Shown in pieces: positions 8,235 to 16,763 of a stretch of 64,000 nucleotides of DNA. Each line of letters starts with the position of its first letter. Within the stretch, counting starts at the first letter, position 1. Under the pieces are notes generated by a model, which saw nothing but the letters and a program-made list of their open reading frames with translations, was not told the origin of the DNA and made no database searches. The position numbers were made by a program, and so were the translations under genes. The stretch covers positions 62,001 through 126,000 of the forward strand of contig CAKUPC010000002.1 in NCBI GenBank assembly GCA_934675095.1, read 5' to 3'. The stretch comes from an uncultured Bacteroidales bacterium. GTDB taxonomy: Bacteria; Bacteroidota; Bacteroidia; Bacteroidales; UBA932.

Positions 8235-9428
8235 TCACTGATGGACAGAGACACTCTCAATAAAACGGAGAAGTATCGGGCAGTGGTCGCTGACGCCTCC
8301 GGCATACCGCGGGCCGACGTATGTGCGCAGGGGCTTGAATCCGGTGTGCGCCCTGTCCTCGGCCATCAGGAACGGAACCTGCACGACGCTCATCTCCAAT
8401 GCGCCCCTGCCGCCATTCCCAAGGTCATCAGTCCCCTTATCTGCATTGCGGTCATCATCCCCCTCTTCCGTCATTCCCTCATGCGAAACACCCGGTCCAC
8501 AGCCGGAACGCGCCATATTCCCCACGAGAAAGTGGTCAATAAGTTCCCATCTCCCGTCGTACCTTATGCTTCCCTCTCCCCTTTCGGAAAGCGGCCCGGC
8601 GAGGTTCTCCAGCCTTCCTGCAAGCAGGCCGAACTGCGCACCGTCAGGAGTGTCATTGAAGTCTCCCATCGCAACAATCGGAGCGTCAGAAACCAGCGCT
8701 ATCGAGTCGCACACATCCCTCAGGGCCGTCATAGCCAGTTCCCTGCTGCGCATCGAAGCCTTCGCGCCGGAGAATTTCGACGGATGGTGGTTTACCAGCA
8801 GATGAAGCCGTGACGGCTCCGCAACATCCGCTTCGACAGGTTTCTTGACGCTTCCGGAAAAGCTTTCATTGGCGTCTGAACCTTTCCAACATGGAAGAAC
8901 CTCGACATACGCATACAGTATGTCCCTCGTAGGCATCACGGTTCCGTCGTCCCGAAAAATGTGCACGGCCCTCGATGACAGAACCTTAACCCTGTCCCTT
9001 CGATAGAGCAGCGCGACGTCAATCCCTCTGCGGTCAGGTGAGTCATAGTGCACATATCCATAGTTCATTTTCTTCAGCACGGGAGAGTTCACTATCCTGC
9101 TGAGCACAAAGCCGTTCTCCACCTCCGCCACGCCCACAATCTCCGGAGGCTCCCCGTCAGCGCAACAGTTCTCCCCAATCCAGAGCAGCGATTTCCCGAA
9201 CATATTGCATTTCTTCGTGAACCGTGCCTTGGTCCACCTCCGGCTTCCCCTCGACGAAAAGTCCGAATCCGACGAAGACCCGCCGTCGTCGAAATAGTCG
9301 AAGAAATTCTCAAGGTTCCAGAACACGATGTCCCCCTGCGCCGCGGCCCTTCCTGCCGACACAAGCAGACCAACGCCCACAGCAACAGCCGCGAAAACAT
9401 ATTTCCGCAATGACATATATCCCGACAT
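8235..9428 (-). CDS. Secreted endonuclease/exonuclease/phosphatase-family protein
   Basis: A metal-dependent phosphoesterase of the DNase I-like fold, 397 residues with a signal peptide ending at GRAAAQG. The family motifs are present in order: WNLENFFD (metal-binding Asn), VAEVEN (metal-binding Glu), YDSPDRRGIDVALLYR, NHHPSKF, MGDFNDTPDG (catalytic Asp and Asn), and SDHCPILL (general-base Asp and His). The protein should be catalytically competent. The substrate may be nucleic acid, a phosphoinositide-like lipid or a nucleotide, and cannot be told from sequence. Two in-frame ATGs (9428, 9416) both precede the signal peptide. The 108-bp C-terminal part before the SDH motif is glycine- and acid-rich. 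Confidence 0.88.
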   Translation of the reverse strand: MSGYMSLRKYVFAAVAVGVGLLVSAGRAAAQGDIVFWNLENFFDYFDDGGSSSDSDFSSRGSRRWTKARFTKKCNMFGKSLLWIGENCCADGEPPEIVGVAEVENGFVLSRIVNSPVLKKMNYGYVHYDSPDRRGIDVALLYRRDRVKVLSSRAVHIFRDDGTVMPTRDILYAYVEVLPCWKGSDANESFSGSVKKPVEADVAEPSRLHLLVNHHPSKFSGAKASMRSRELAMTALRDVCDSIALVSDAPIVAMGDFNDTPDGAQFGLLAGRLENLAGPLSERGEGSIRYDGRWELIDHFLVGNMARSGCGPGVSHEGMTEEGDDDRNADKGTDDLGNGGRGALEMSVVQVPFLMAEDRAHTGFKPLRTYVGPRYAGGVSDHCPILLRFIESVSVHQ

Positions 9429-9503
9429 TTTATCGTTTCACAATATTACCTCACAACATATTCCCGAACGTCAGCCAAATGTCGGAAGAATCGGTGAAAT
9501 TGA

Positions 9504-9536
9504 TTGAAAGAAAAAGAAAAACATTTGCTACTTTTG
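9504..9536 (+). promoter_or_regulatory. Probable ychF promoter
   Basis: A -7 box TACTTTTG (9529-9536) matches the Bacteroidetes consensus TAnnTTTG; a TTG at 9504-9506 lies 22 bp upstream. The predicted start of transcription is about 20-25 bp before the ychF ATG. Confidence 0.5.
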
Positions 9537-9562
9537 CAGTCCGATATTAAAAAAAGAAAAAA

Positions 9563-10663
9563 ATGTCACTTAAATGCGGTATAGTCGGACTTCCGAACGT
9601 CGGAAAATCCACTCTTTTCAATTGCGTAAGCTCGGGAAAGGCACAGAGCGCCAACTTCCCTTTCTGCACCATAGAACCTAACATCGGCTCGACTATTGTC
9701 CCGGACAAGAGGCTTGACGTGCTGAACGAACTGTGCCACCCCAAGAGCCTCGTGCCGGCGACGGTGGAAATCGTCGATATAGCGGGTCTCGTGAAGGGCG
9801 CCAGCAAGGGTGAGGGGCTCGGCAACCAGTTCCTCGCGAACATACGCGAAACGGACGCCATCCTTCATGTGCTCAGGTGCTTCGACGACCCGAACATCGT
9901 TCATGTGGAGGGTTCCGTGGATCCGGTCCGCGACAAGGAAGTGATTGACCTTGAGCTCCAGATTAAGGACCTTGAGACGGTGGAGAGCAGGCTCGTCAAG
10001 GTTTCAAAGCAGGCCAACACCGGAGACAAGAACGCGAAGAGGATGATGGACATTCTGCTCCGCTACAAGGAGGCGCTTGAAAGCGGACGGAGCTGCCGCA
10101 GCGTGAAGCTGGACAACCAGGAGGACGCGGCGCTTGCAAAGGAGCTGTTCCTGCTCACGGACAAGCCAATCCTCTATGTCTGCAACGTCGATGAGGCCTC
10201 GGCGAAGGCCGGCAACAAGTATGTCGATGCCGTTCGCGAGGCGGTTAAGGACGAGGACGCTGAAATTCTCGTGATTTCGGCGAAGATTGAGTCGGATATC
10301 GCAGAGCTTGAGACCTACGAGGAAAGGCAGATGTTCCTTGAGGAGCTCGGGCTTGAGGAATCCGGCGTGGTGCGGCTCATCCAGTCCGCCTACGCGCTGC
10401 TCAACCTCCAGACATTCTTCACCGCCGGAGCCGACGAGGTACGCGCCTGGACCATCCACAAGGGCGACAAGGCTCCCAAGGCCGCCGGAGTCATCCACAC
10501 CGACTTTGAAAAGGGATTCATCCGCGCCGAGGTCATCAAGTACGACGACTTCATCACGCTCAAGTCCGAGGCGGCCTGCCGCGCCGCCGGAAAGCTCGGA
10601 GTCGAGGGCAAGGACTATGTCGTGCAGGACGGCGACATTATGCATTTCCTGTTCAATGTGTAA
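9563..10663 (+). CDS. ychF: Ribosome-associated ATPase YchF (OLA1 family)
   Basis: A cytosolic translation-associated P-loop NTPase of 366 residues, the usual length. Seen: the G1 loop GLPNVGKSTLFNCVS near the N-terminus, FPFCTIEPN (switch I), DIAGLVKGASKGEGLGNQFL (G3), and CNVDE in place of the GTP-specific NKxD, which accounts for the family's preference for ATP. A coiled-coil insert lies around VSKQANTGDKNAKRMMDILLRYKE. The C-terminal TGS domain runs from LQTFFTAGADEVRAWTI to the end. The assignment is firm. Confidence 0.97.
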   Translation: MSLKCGIVGLPNVGKSTLFNCVSSGKAQSANFPFCTIEPNIGSTIVPDKRLDVLNELCHPKSLVPATVEIVDIAGLVKGASKGEGLGNQFLANIRETDAILHVLRCFDDPNIVHVEGSVDPVRDKEVIDLELQIKDLETVESRLVKVSKQANTGDKNAKRMMDILLRYKEALESGRSCRSVKLDNQEDAALAKELFLLTDKPILYVCNVDEASAKAGNKYVDAVREAVKDEDAEILVISAKIESDIAELETYEERQMFLEELGLEESGVVRLIQSAYALLNLQTFFTAGADEVRAWTIHKGDKAPKAAGVIHTDFEKGFIRAEVIKYDDFITLKSEAACRAAGKLGVEGKDYVVQDGDIMHFLFNV

Positions 10664-10756
10664 GGAAGAACGACCTTTTCTCTCATTTTGCAGCACATAT
10701 CGTTCATATTGGTAGAATTTGCAATTCGACATATCCATTTTCAGCCAAAATTTTTA

Positions 10757-10764
10757 TAACTTTG
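10757..10764 (+). promoter_or_regulatory. -7 promoter box upstream of galK
   Basis: TAACTTTG matches TAnnTTTG and lies 68 bp before the galK start, in an A+T-rich spacer. No good -33 TTG is present at the expected distance. Confidence 0.4.
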
Positions 10765-10831
10765 GCTTCGCTTGGCGAAAATTCGCCGGCGAACACACAT
10801 ACTGATTACAAATTTATAAAACTGAACTAAT

Positions 10832-11974
10832 ATGGACAAGACAGCAATTGCTAAGAAATTCGACACCCTGTTCGGAGGTGACGGAGAATTCTACGCTTCG
10901 GCGGGACGCATCAACCTCATCGGAGAGCACACCGACTACAACGGCGGATTCGTGTTCCCGGGCGCAATCGACAAGGGAATCATGGCCGAAATCAGGCTCA
11001 ACGGAACCAACAAGGTGAAGGCCTTCGCGCTCGACCTCGACGAGTACTGCGAGTTCGGACTCAACGAGGAGGACGCTCCGGTTCAGAGCTGGGCGAAATA
11101 TGTCTTCGGCGTTTGCCGTGAGACCATCAAGAGAGGCGGAAAGGTCGAGGGATTCGACACCGTTTTCTCGGGCGACGTTCCTCTCGGGGCGGGAATGTCG
11201 TCTTCTGCGGCGCTTGAGAGCACATTCGCGTTCGCGCTCAACGATATTTTCCAGAACGGGATTGACAAGTTCGAACTTGCCCGCATCGGTCAGAGCACCG
11301 AGCACAACTACTGCGGCGTGAACTGCGGAATCATGGACCAGTTCGCTTCCGTTTTCGGAAAGAAGGGTAACCTGATGCGTCTGGACTGCCGCTCGATGGA
11401 GTTCGAATATTTCCCGTTCGACCCGGGTCAGCACGGCTACAGGCTTGTCCTTCTCAACTCATGCGTGAAGCATGAACTTGTGGGCTCGCCTTACAACGAC
11501 CGCCGCGCGTCCTGCGAGAGGGTTGCCAAGGCTCTCGGTCAGGAGTTCCTGCGTGGCGCCACAATGGAGCAGCTTGACGCCGTCAAGGACAAGATTTCCG
11601 ATGAGGACTACAAGCGCGCCCGCTATGTCATCGGCGAGGAGAAGCGCGTGCTCGACGTCTGCGACGCTCTCAACAAGGGTGACTACGAGACTGTAGGCGA
11701 GAGGATGTATGAGACCCACTGGGGAATGTCGAAGGACTATGAGGTTTCCTGCGAGGAACTTGACTTCCTTGCTACCATAGCCAAGGAATGCGGCGTGACG
11801 GGCTCAAGAATCATGGGCGGCGGTTTCGGCGGCTGCACCATCAACCTTGTGAAGGAGGAGCTTTACGGCGCGTTCATCGCGAAGGCCAAGGCCGCGTTCA
11901 TGGAGAAGTACGGACATTATCCTATCGTCATTGATGTCGTCATCTCCGACGGAGCCCGCCGAGTAATTGAATAA
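10832..11974 (+). CDS. galK: Galactokinase
   Basis: Phosphorylates alpha-D-galactose to galactose 1-phosphate, the first step of the Leloir pathway. 380 residues, normal for GalK. GHMP-kinase signatures: the galactokinase motif GRINLIGEHTDYNGGFVFP (about residues 25-43), the ATP-binding loop PLGAGMSSSAALES (about 115-128), and the C-terminal MGGGFGGCTINLV (about 328-340). No galT, galE or mutarotase gene is adjacent, so galK stands alone here. Confidence 0.96.
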   Translation: MDKTAIAKKFDTLFGGDGEFYASAGRINLIGEHTDYNGGFVFPGAIDKGIMAEIRLNGTNKVKAFALDLDEYCEFGLNEEDAPVQSWAKYVFGVCRETIKRGGKVEGFDTVFSGDVPLGAGMSSSAALESTFAFALNDIFQNGIDKFELARIGQSTEHNYCGVNCGIMDQFASVFGKKGNLMRLDCRSMEFEYFPFDPGQHGYRLVLLNSCVKHELVGSPYNDRRASCERVAKALGQEFLRGATMEQLDAVKDKISDEDYKRARYVIGEEKRVLDVCDALNKGDYETVGERMYETHWGMSKDYEVSCEELDFLATIAKECGVTGSRIMGGGFGGCTINLVKEELYGAFIAKAKAAFMEKYGHYPIVIDVVISDGARRVIE

Positions 11975-11987
11975 GAGAGTAATTGAA

Positions 11988-12035
11988 TAAAAGGCGATCT
12001 GCTGCGTTACTCGTCTTGATAAAATCCTCACAACC
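11988..12035 (+). repeat. Intergenic repeat, copy B
   Basis: A 48-bp gap-free counterpart of 7495-7542 (36 of 48 identical), again just after a stop codon (13 bp after galK). It ends CAACC and is followed by ATAAGGTTG, so CAACC-ATAA-GGTTG forms a small hairpin, as CAACC-GGG-GGTTG does in copy A. The larger stem of copy A is missing. Confidence 0.5.
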
Positions 12036-12052
12036 ATAAGGTTGTTTTGGAC

Positions 12053-12157
12053 TTATTTCAGATTGTTTCTGAATAAACTGACTGTAGCCTCGTCAATCAG
12101 ACGGTATTCCTGAAGATTGACGGGGTTGTTGTTTTGTGCTGGAAAGAAAAAATTTAT
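12053..12157 (-). pseudogene. C-terminal relic of an ECF sigma factor gene
   Basis: Read on the minus strand, this stretch encodes about 34 residues ending at a TAA (12053-12055), with PAQNNNPVNLQEYRLIDE inside. The intact ECF sigma factor at 27115-27834 ends with PAQTRNSPANLQENRMIDG in the same place, and the DNA is also clearly alike (12088-12143 against 27162-27217). An in-frame stop at 12158-12160 and the absence of any region 2 or 4 coding sequence upstream show that only the tail is left. It sits divergently upstream of the first susC, where a sigma/anti-sigma pair would be expected. A conserved non-coding element is the alternative. Confidence 0.6.
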
Positions 12158-12175
12158 CTAAATTTCAAATTCGTA

Positions 12176-12206
12176 TTGCATAAATCGTTGATTGTGTATA
12201 TCTTTG
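12176..12206 (+). promoter_or_regulatory. Probable promoter of the first susCD operon
   Basis: TTG (12176-12178), 20 bp, TATCTTTG (12199-12206): a full match to the Bacteroidetes housekeeping promoter. It predicts a 5' leader of about 90 nt before susC, which is A+T-rich and shows no obvious riboswitch. Confidence 0.6.
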
Positions 12207-12301
12207 GGCAGTGTTTTTAAGGTTAGTGGCGCATTTCTGTGGGATTCTTTGTTTCAATTTGAAACAAAATCCCGCATGAATGTGATAATCGGTTACAATT
12301 T

Positions 12302-15235
12302 ATGAAGAAATCACGGCTATTTTTATCCATTTTCTTCGTTTTGCTTGCAGGTACATCGTTGCTCCACGCACAGGAACGCGTGAGGGTGAAAGGTGCGGTG
12401 AAGTCTGCCGAGACCGGTGAGCCGTTGTTCGGGGCGTATGTCCTGAACGGCACCGGGGGGGGCACAGCGACAGATGAGAGGGGAAACTATGATGTTTCTG
12501 TAACTCCGGGCGAACGGCTCGTCTATCAGTACATCGGCTGCGCGGCGGTTGAGTTCGTCGTTCCCGCGGGCAGCCCGGAAATCACTTACAATGTGGAACT
12601 TGCACTTGACAACGCCCTCGCTGACGTTGTCGTTGTCGCCTACGGAGTGAGGAAGAAAGGAACCATCGCGGGGTCCGTCTCCACGGTGAAGTCCGAGGCT
12701 CTCGCGGATGTGCCGGCTGCAAGTTTTGACCAGGCGCTTCAGGGAAAGGCGACCGGACTCATGGTGCTTTCCAATACAGGCGAGCCGAGTGCCACGGCCA
12801 CATTCCAAATTCGCGGAACGAACTCGATAAACGCCGGGACATCGCCTCTTTTCATCCTTGACGGTCTCCCAATCTCATCGAGCGACTTCAATGCGATAAG
12901 TCCCAACGACATCCAGTCAATATCAGTCCTCAAGGACGCGACTTCTACCTCCATATATGGTGCGAGGGCATCCAACGGCGTGGTGGTCATCACGACAAAG
13001 CGCGGACGTGTGGCCGAGAAGGCGCGCATCCAGTTCCGCACCCAGCTCGGATTCTCGCAGCTCGCTCACGGCAACTGGAATCTGATGAACACCGCCGAGC
13101 GAATCCAGTATGAGAAGGAAGTCGGGCTCACGGCAGGCAAGGACTACGCGAAGCTTGCCAAGACCGACATCAACTGGCTTGACGAGGTGTTCAACAAGTT
13201 CGCGCCGCTCCAGAACTATGAGCTTCAGGTCAGCGGGGCGAACGAGAGGACGAACTACTATGTCTCCGGAAGCTGGTACAAGCAGCAGGGAACAACCTCC
13301 GACTCGGATTTCTCCCGCGCCAACTTTCGCGCCAACTTCGAGACAAGGGCAAACGACTGGCTCAAGTTCGGCACCAACACGATGTTCGCCTACGAGGACT
13401 ATGCAGAGACCATGTCCGGGGAATATGCACTGAACACCCCGATTGCGGCGGCGCGTTTCATGCTTCCGTACTGGAATCCGTACAACGCGGACGGAAGCAT
13501 AGCCTCAATCAATGACGGAAGCTGGAAGGGACTCGGACAGAATCCTCTTGAATGGGCGAAGACAAACCCCTACATCACGAAGAAATATAAGCTCATCTCC
13601 GGACTGTTCCTCGAAATCAATCCTCTCGAAGGACTTACAATCAAGTCACAGGCGGGAGTCGATTACACCCACGGGGCGGTGAAGACCACCGTTCTTCCGA
13701 GCTACAAGCCGAACAACGGACAGGGAAAGGCGGCGCGCAACTCTTCCGACGCGCTGAATCTCACGATATTCAATACGATAAACTATGCCTTCGACGTCGA
13801 TGAGCACAAGATGAACTTCATGGTCGGACAGGAGGGCATTCTCTACAAGGCCGAAGGCTTCAGCGTCTCCACGGCCGGACAGTCCAACGACTTCCTTCTC
13901 GACATTTCTTCCGCGACCCGCGCCACCTCATGGTCAAGCACCTCCACCGCATATTCCTACCTCTCCTTTTTCGGACGGGGCGAGTACAGCTGGGCAAACC
14001 GCTGGTTCTTCGAGGCTTCCGTCCGTGCCGACGGTTCATCGAGGTTCGGGAAGACGGGGCGATGGGCACCATTCGGCTCGGTGGGGCTGATGTGGGATGC
14101 CAAGAACGAGAGCTTTCTCAAGGATGTTGACTGGCTCAGTTTCGCACAGGTTTCAGTTGGAACGGGTACCGCCGGCAACTCAAGCATTCCGAACTACGAC
14201 CATCTGGCTCTTGTCTCCGGCGGGCGCGACTACTACGGCAACGCCGGCATCGGCCCCTATTCCAAGGGCAACGAGAATCTCGAATGGGAAAAGACATGGT
14301 CGTCCAACGCCGGCCTCCATATCGGGTTCCTTAACCGTATCGATTTTCAGGTAGAGTTTTATAATAAATTGACTACCAATATGCTCATGTCGGTTCCGGT
14401 TTCCTACTCCGACGGCGGCTACGGCTACCGCTGGGACAATGTAGGAGGAATGGTGAACATGGGCGTGGAGCTTGACCTGAACATCGATGTCCTTAAGGTG
14501 AAGGATTTCGTCTGGAACATAAACGCGAACGCGTCATATAACAGGAACAGGATTACCGAGCTCTACAACGGTCTCAACGAGTATGTCGTCTCCACCACCG
14601 GGACGAAGCTCGTCGTCGGGCATTCCTACGGCGAGTTCTTCCTCAACCGCTTCGCCGGCGTGAATCCGATTAACGGCGACCCGCTATGGTACACGGCGGA
14701 CGGGGAAATCACTGACGAGTTCCGTGAGGCCGACAAGGTGATGACCGGCAAGAGCTACATCGCTCCTTGGCAGGGCGGTTTCGGAACTTCGCTTTCCTGG
14801 AAAGGGCTTTCGCTCAACGCTCAGTTCTCATGGGTCGCCGATAGGTGGATGATTAACAATGACCGCTATTTCGAGGAGGGCGGCGGACTGTTCGACGCCT
14901 ATAACCAGTCGAAGAGGATGCTCTACAACCGATGGAAGCAGCCGGGCGATGTGACTGATGTCCCGCGCCACGGAGTTTCCCCTCAGTTCGACACACACCT
15001 GCTTGAGGACGCCTCATTCCTGAGGCTCAAGAACCTGATGCTGGCATATTCAATTCCTCAGTCGGCACTCGCAAAGACAAGGTTCTTCACCGGAGCAAGA
15101 GCATATCTTCAGGCGCAGAACCTCCTGACGTTCACTCCGTTCTCAGGACTTGACCCGGAGTCGTCCAGCAACATCTACAAGGCGCAGTACCCTATGTCCC
15201 GTCAGTTTACTCTCGGTATTGAACTCACATTCTAA
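12302..15235 (+). CDS. SusC/RagA-type TonB-dependent outer-membrane transporter
   Basis: A TonB-dependent importer that works with the SusD lipoprotein encoded next to it. 977 residues: signal peptide (ending SLLHAQ), a carboxypeptidase-regulatory-like domain (about 25-105; VKGAVKSAETGEPLFGAYVL), the plug domain (about 110-225; LQGKATGLMVLSNTG, IRGTNSINAGTSPLFILDGLP, SIYGARASNGVVVITTKRG), then a 22-strand-type barrel with a C-terminal aromatic residue (FTLGIELTF). There is no STN signalling domain, so it cannot signal to an anti-sigma factor. That agrees with the promoter of housekeeping type. An eight-G tract at 12455-12462 lies in codons 52-54. Confidence 0.95.
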   Translation: MKKSRLFLSIFFVLLAGTSLLHAQERVRVKGAVKSAETGEPLFGAYVLNGTGGGTATDERGNYDVSVTPGERLVYQYIGCAAVEFVVPAGSPEITYNVELALDNALADVVVVAYGVRKKGTIAGSVSTVKSEALADVPAASFDQALQGKATGLMVLSNTGEPSATATFQIRGTNSINAGTSPLFILDGLPISSSDFNAISPNDIQSISVLKDATSTSIYGARASNGVVVITTKRGRVAEKARIQFRTQLGFSQLAHGNWNLMNTAERIQYEKEVGLTAGKDYAKLAKTDINWLDEVFNKFAPLQNYELQVSGANERTNYYVSGSWYKQQGTTSDSDFSRANFRANFETRANDWLKFGTNTMFAYEDYAETMSGEYALNTPIAAARFMLPYWNPYNADGSIASINDGSWKGLGQNPLEWAKTNPYITKKYKLISGLFLEINPLEGLTIKSQAGVDYTHGAVKTTVLPSYKPNNGQGKAARNSSDALNLTIFNTINYAFDVDEHKMNFMVGQEGILYKAEGFSVSTAGQSNDFLLDISSATRATSWSSTSTAYSYLSFFGRGEYSWANRWFFEASVRADGSSRFGKTGRWAPFGSVGLMWDAKNESFLKDVDWLSFAQVSVGTGTAGNSSIPNYDHLALVSGGRDYYGNAGIGPYSKGNENLEWEKTWSSNAGLHIGFLNRIDFQVEFYNKLTTNMLMSVPVSYSDGGYGYRWDNVGGMVNMGVELDLNIDVLKVKDFVWNINANASYNRNRITELYNGLNEYVVSTTGTKLVVGHSYGEFFLNRFAGVNPINGDPLWYTADGEITDEFREADKVMTGKSYIAPWQGGFGTSLSWKGLSLNAQFSWVADRWMINNDRYFEEGGGLFDAYNQSKRMLYNRWKQPGDVTDVPRHGVSPQFDTHLLEDASFLRLKNLMLAYSIPQSALAKTRFFTGARAYLQAQNLLTFTPFSGLDPESSSNIYKAQYPMSRQFTLGIELTF

Positions 15236-15249
15236 AGAATCGTAACAAC

Positions 15250-16752
15250 ATGAGATATATTTCAAGACCATATATTTCAAGACTATCGGTGATTCTTGCG
15301 GCGCTCGTCTCCGCTGTTTCATGTCTCGACCTTACTCCGGAGGATGCGATTCCTGAGGACAAGGCCATCACGACCCTCGACGAGGCTGATCAGGCCGTAA
15401 TCGGGATTTACTCCGACTTCAAGAGCGGCGCCCTCTACAGCGGTCTGCTCACCCTGCTTCCGGACATCCAGTCGGATCTTGTGTATGCGGTCGATGGATA
15501 TTCCAACACCTACGGCGACATCTGGAGATGGGAAATTCTTCCGACGAACACATCGGTGGAGGCGGTCTATGGCGCGCTCTACAGCATCATCGGCGACTGC
15601 AACTTCTTCTTCGACTACGCTCCCGGGCTCCGCGCCACGCTCAAGACCGACCAGGACTTCATCGAGATGGACAGCCTTGAGGGCGAGGTGCATTTCGCGC
15701 GTGCAATCGCATATTCCGAACTCATAAAGCTCTTCTGCAAGGCCTATGACCCCGCGACGGCGGCGGATGAACTCGGTGTCGTTCTCGTCAGCAGTTACCA
15801 TAATCCCGGAAAACTCACGCGCTCGTCGCTCAAGGCATCCTACGAGTTCGTTCTCGACGACCTCGACAAGGCGTATGAGAAGCTGGAACTGGACAATACG
15901 AACAACCAGATTTTCATAAGCAAGAGTGCCGTGAACGCCTTGAGGGCAAGGTGTTTCCTCTATATGCAGGACTGGGACAACGCAGTGAAGTATTCCACGG
16001 AGGTGATTGAGGACAAGTACCTCTACCTTGCGAGCGTGAACAAGAGCATGACTTCAACGCAGTCTGAGTATCAGTATCTCTGGACCAACGACGCCGCCGC
16101 GGAAATCATCTGGCGCATCGGGTTCACCCCGACATCATACGGCGGCTCTCTCGGTTCCGTTTTCCTCAACTACAACCAGGTGACCTACTATCCGGACTAT
16201 GTTCCGGCCGACTGGGCTCTCGGTCTCTATGCGGCGACGGACCTGCGCTACAACGCCTTTTTCAGCCAGCAGCAGACAGGTTATGTCCACGGGCTGAGCT
16301 GGCCGCTGCTCGTGAAGTACTATGGCAACGAGACCTTCCTCAGCAACAACATCTATCATGTCAATATGCCGAAGGTTCTCCGCCTGTCGGAGCAGTATCT
16401 GATTCGTGCCGAGGCATACTGCCGGAACGGTGACTACGCGAAGGCGGCCAAGGACATCACGACCCTGCGCACCGCACGATATTCAAGCTACGGCAACACG
16501 ACCCTCACCGCGAAGGACTGGCTCGACACCATTGAAGAGGAGCGCGTGAAGGAACTCTACATGGAGGGGTTCCGCCTTCAGGACCTCAAGCGCTGGCACA
16601 AGGGCTTTGAGCGCAAGGCTCAGACAAGCACGGTCAAGGAAGGCAGTTCGCTGAAGGTTGAGGCGGACAACCCCCTGTTCGTGTGGCCGATTCCGCAGCA
16701 TGAACTGAACTCGCCGGATGCGGAGATACAGCCTAACGAAAGCAACCGATAG
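15250..16752 (+). CDS. SusD/RagB-type outer-membrane lipoprotein
   Basis: The substrate-binding lid of the preceding SusC. 500 residues, with a lipoprotein signal ending AVSC (Cys26), followed by LDLTPEDAIPEDKAITTLDEADQAVIGIYSDFKSG, the typical SusD N-terminus. Four TPR-like units follow, for example ARAIAYSELIKLFCKAYD and SAVNALRARCFLYMQDWDNAVKYS. The family C-terminus is seen as RVKELYMEGFRLQDLKRWHKG and FVWPIPQHELNS. It begins 14 bp after susC. Ligand cannot be predicted from sequence; the rest of the operon suggests peptide or protein. Confidence 0.94.
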   Translation: MRYISRPYISRLSVILAALVSAVSCLDLTPEDAIPEDKAITTLDEADQAVIGIYSDFKSGALYSGLLTLLPDIQSDLVYAVDGYSNTYGDIWRWEILPTNTSVEAVYGALYSIIGDCNFFFDYAPGLRATLKTDQDFIEMDSLEGEVHFARAIAYSELIKLFCKAYDPATAADELGVVLVSSYHNPGKLTRSSLKASYEFVLDDLDKAYEKLELDNTNNQIFISKSAVNALRARCFLYMQDWDNAVKYSTEVIEDKYLYLASVNKSMTSTQSEYQYLWTNDAAAEIIWRIGFTPTSYGGSLGSVFLNYNQVTYYPDYVPADWALGLYAATDLRYNAFFSQQQTGYVHGLSWPLLVKYYGNETFLSNNIYHVNMPKVLRLSEQYLIRAEAYCRNGDYAKAAKDITTLRTARYSSYGNTTLTAKDWLDTIEEERVKELYMEGFRLQDLKRWHKGFERKAQTSTVKEGSSLKVEADNPLFVWPIPQHELNSPDAEIQPNESNR

Positions 16753-16763
16753 AAAAGGAGACG

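Noticed and set aside
12088-12143. Similarity to 27162-27217 as a simple intergenic repeat
   Set aside because: At 27162 it is coding for the sigma factor C-terminus, and the copy at 12088 keeps the same frame and stop position, so a gene relic is more likely. It is kept as a pseudogene with moderate confidence.
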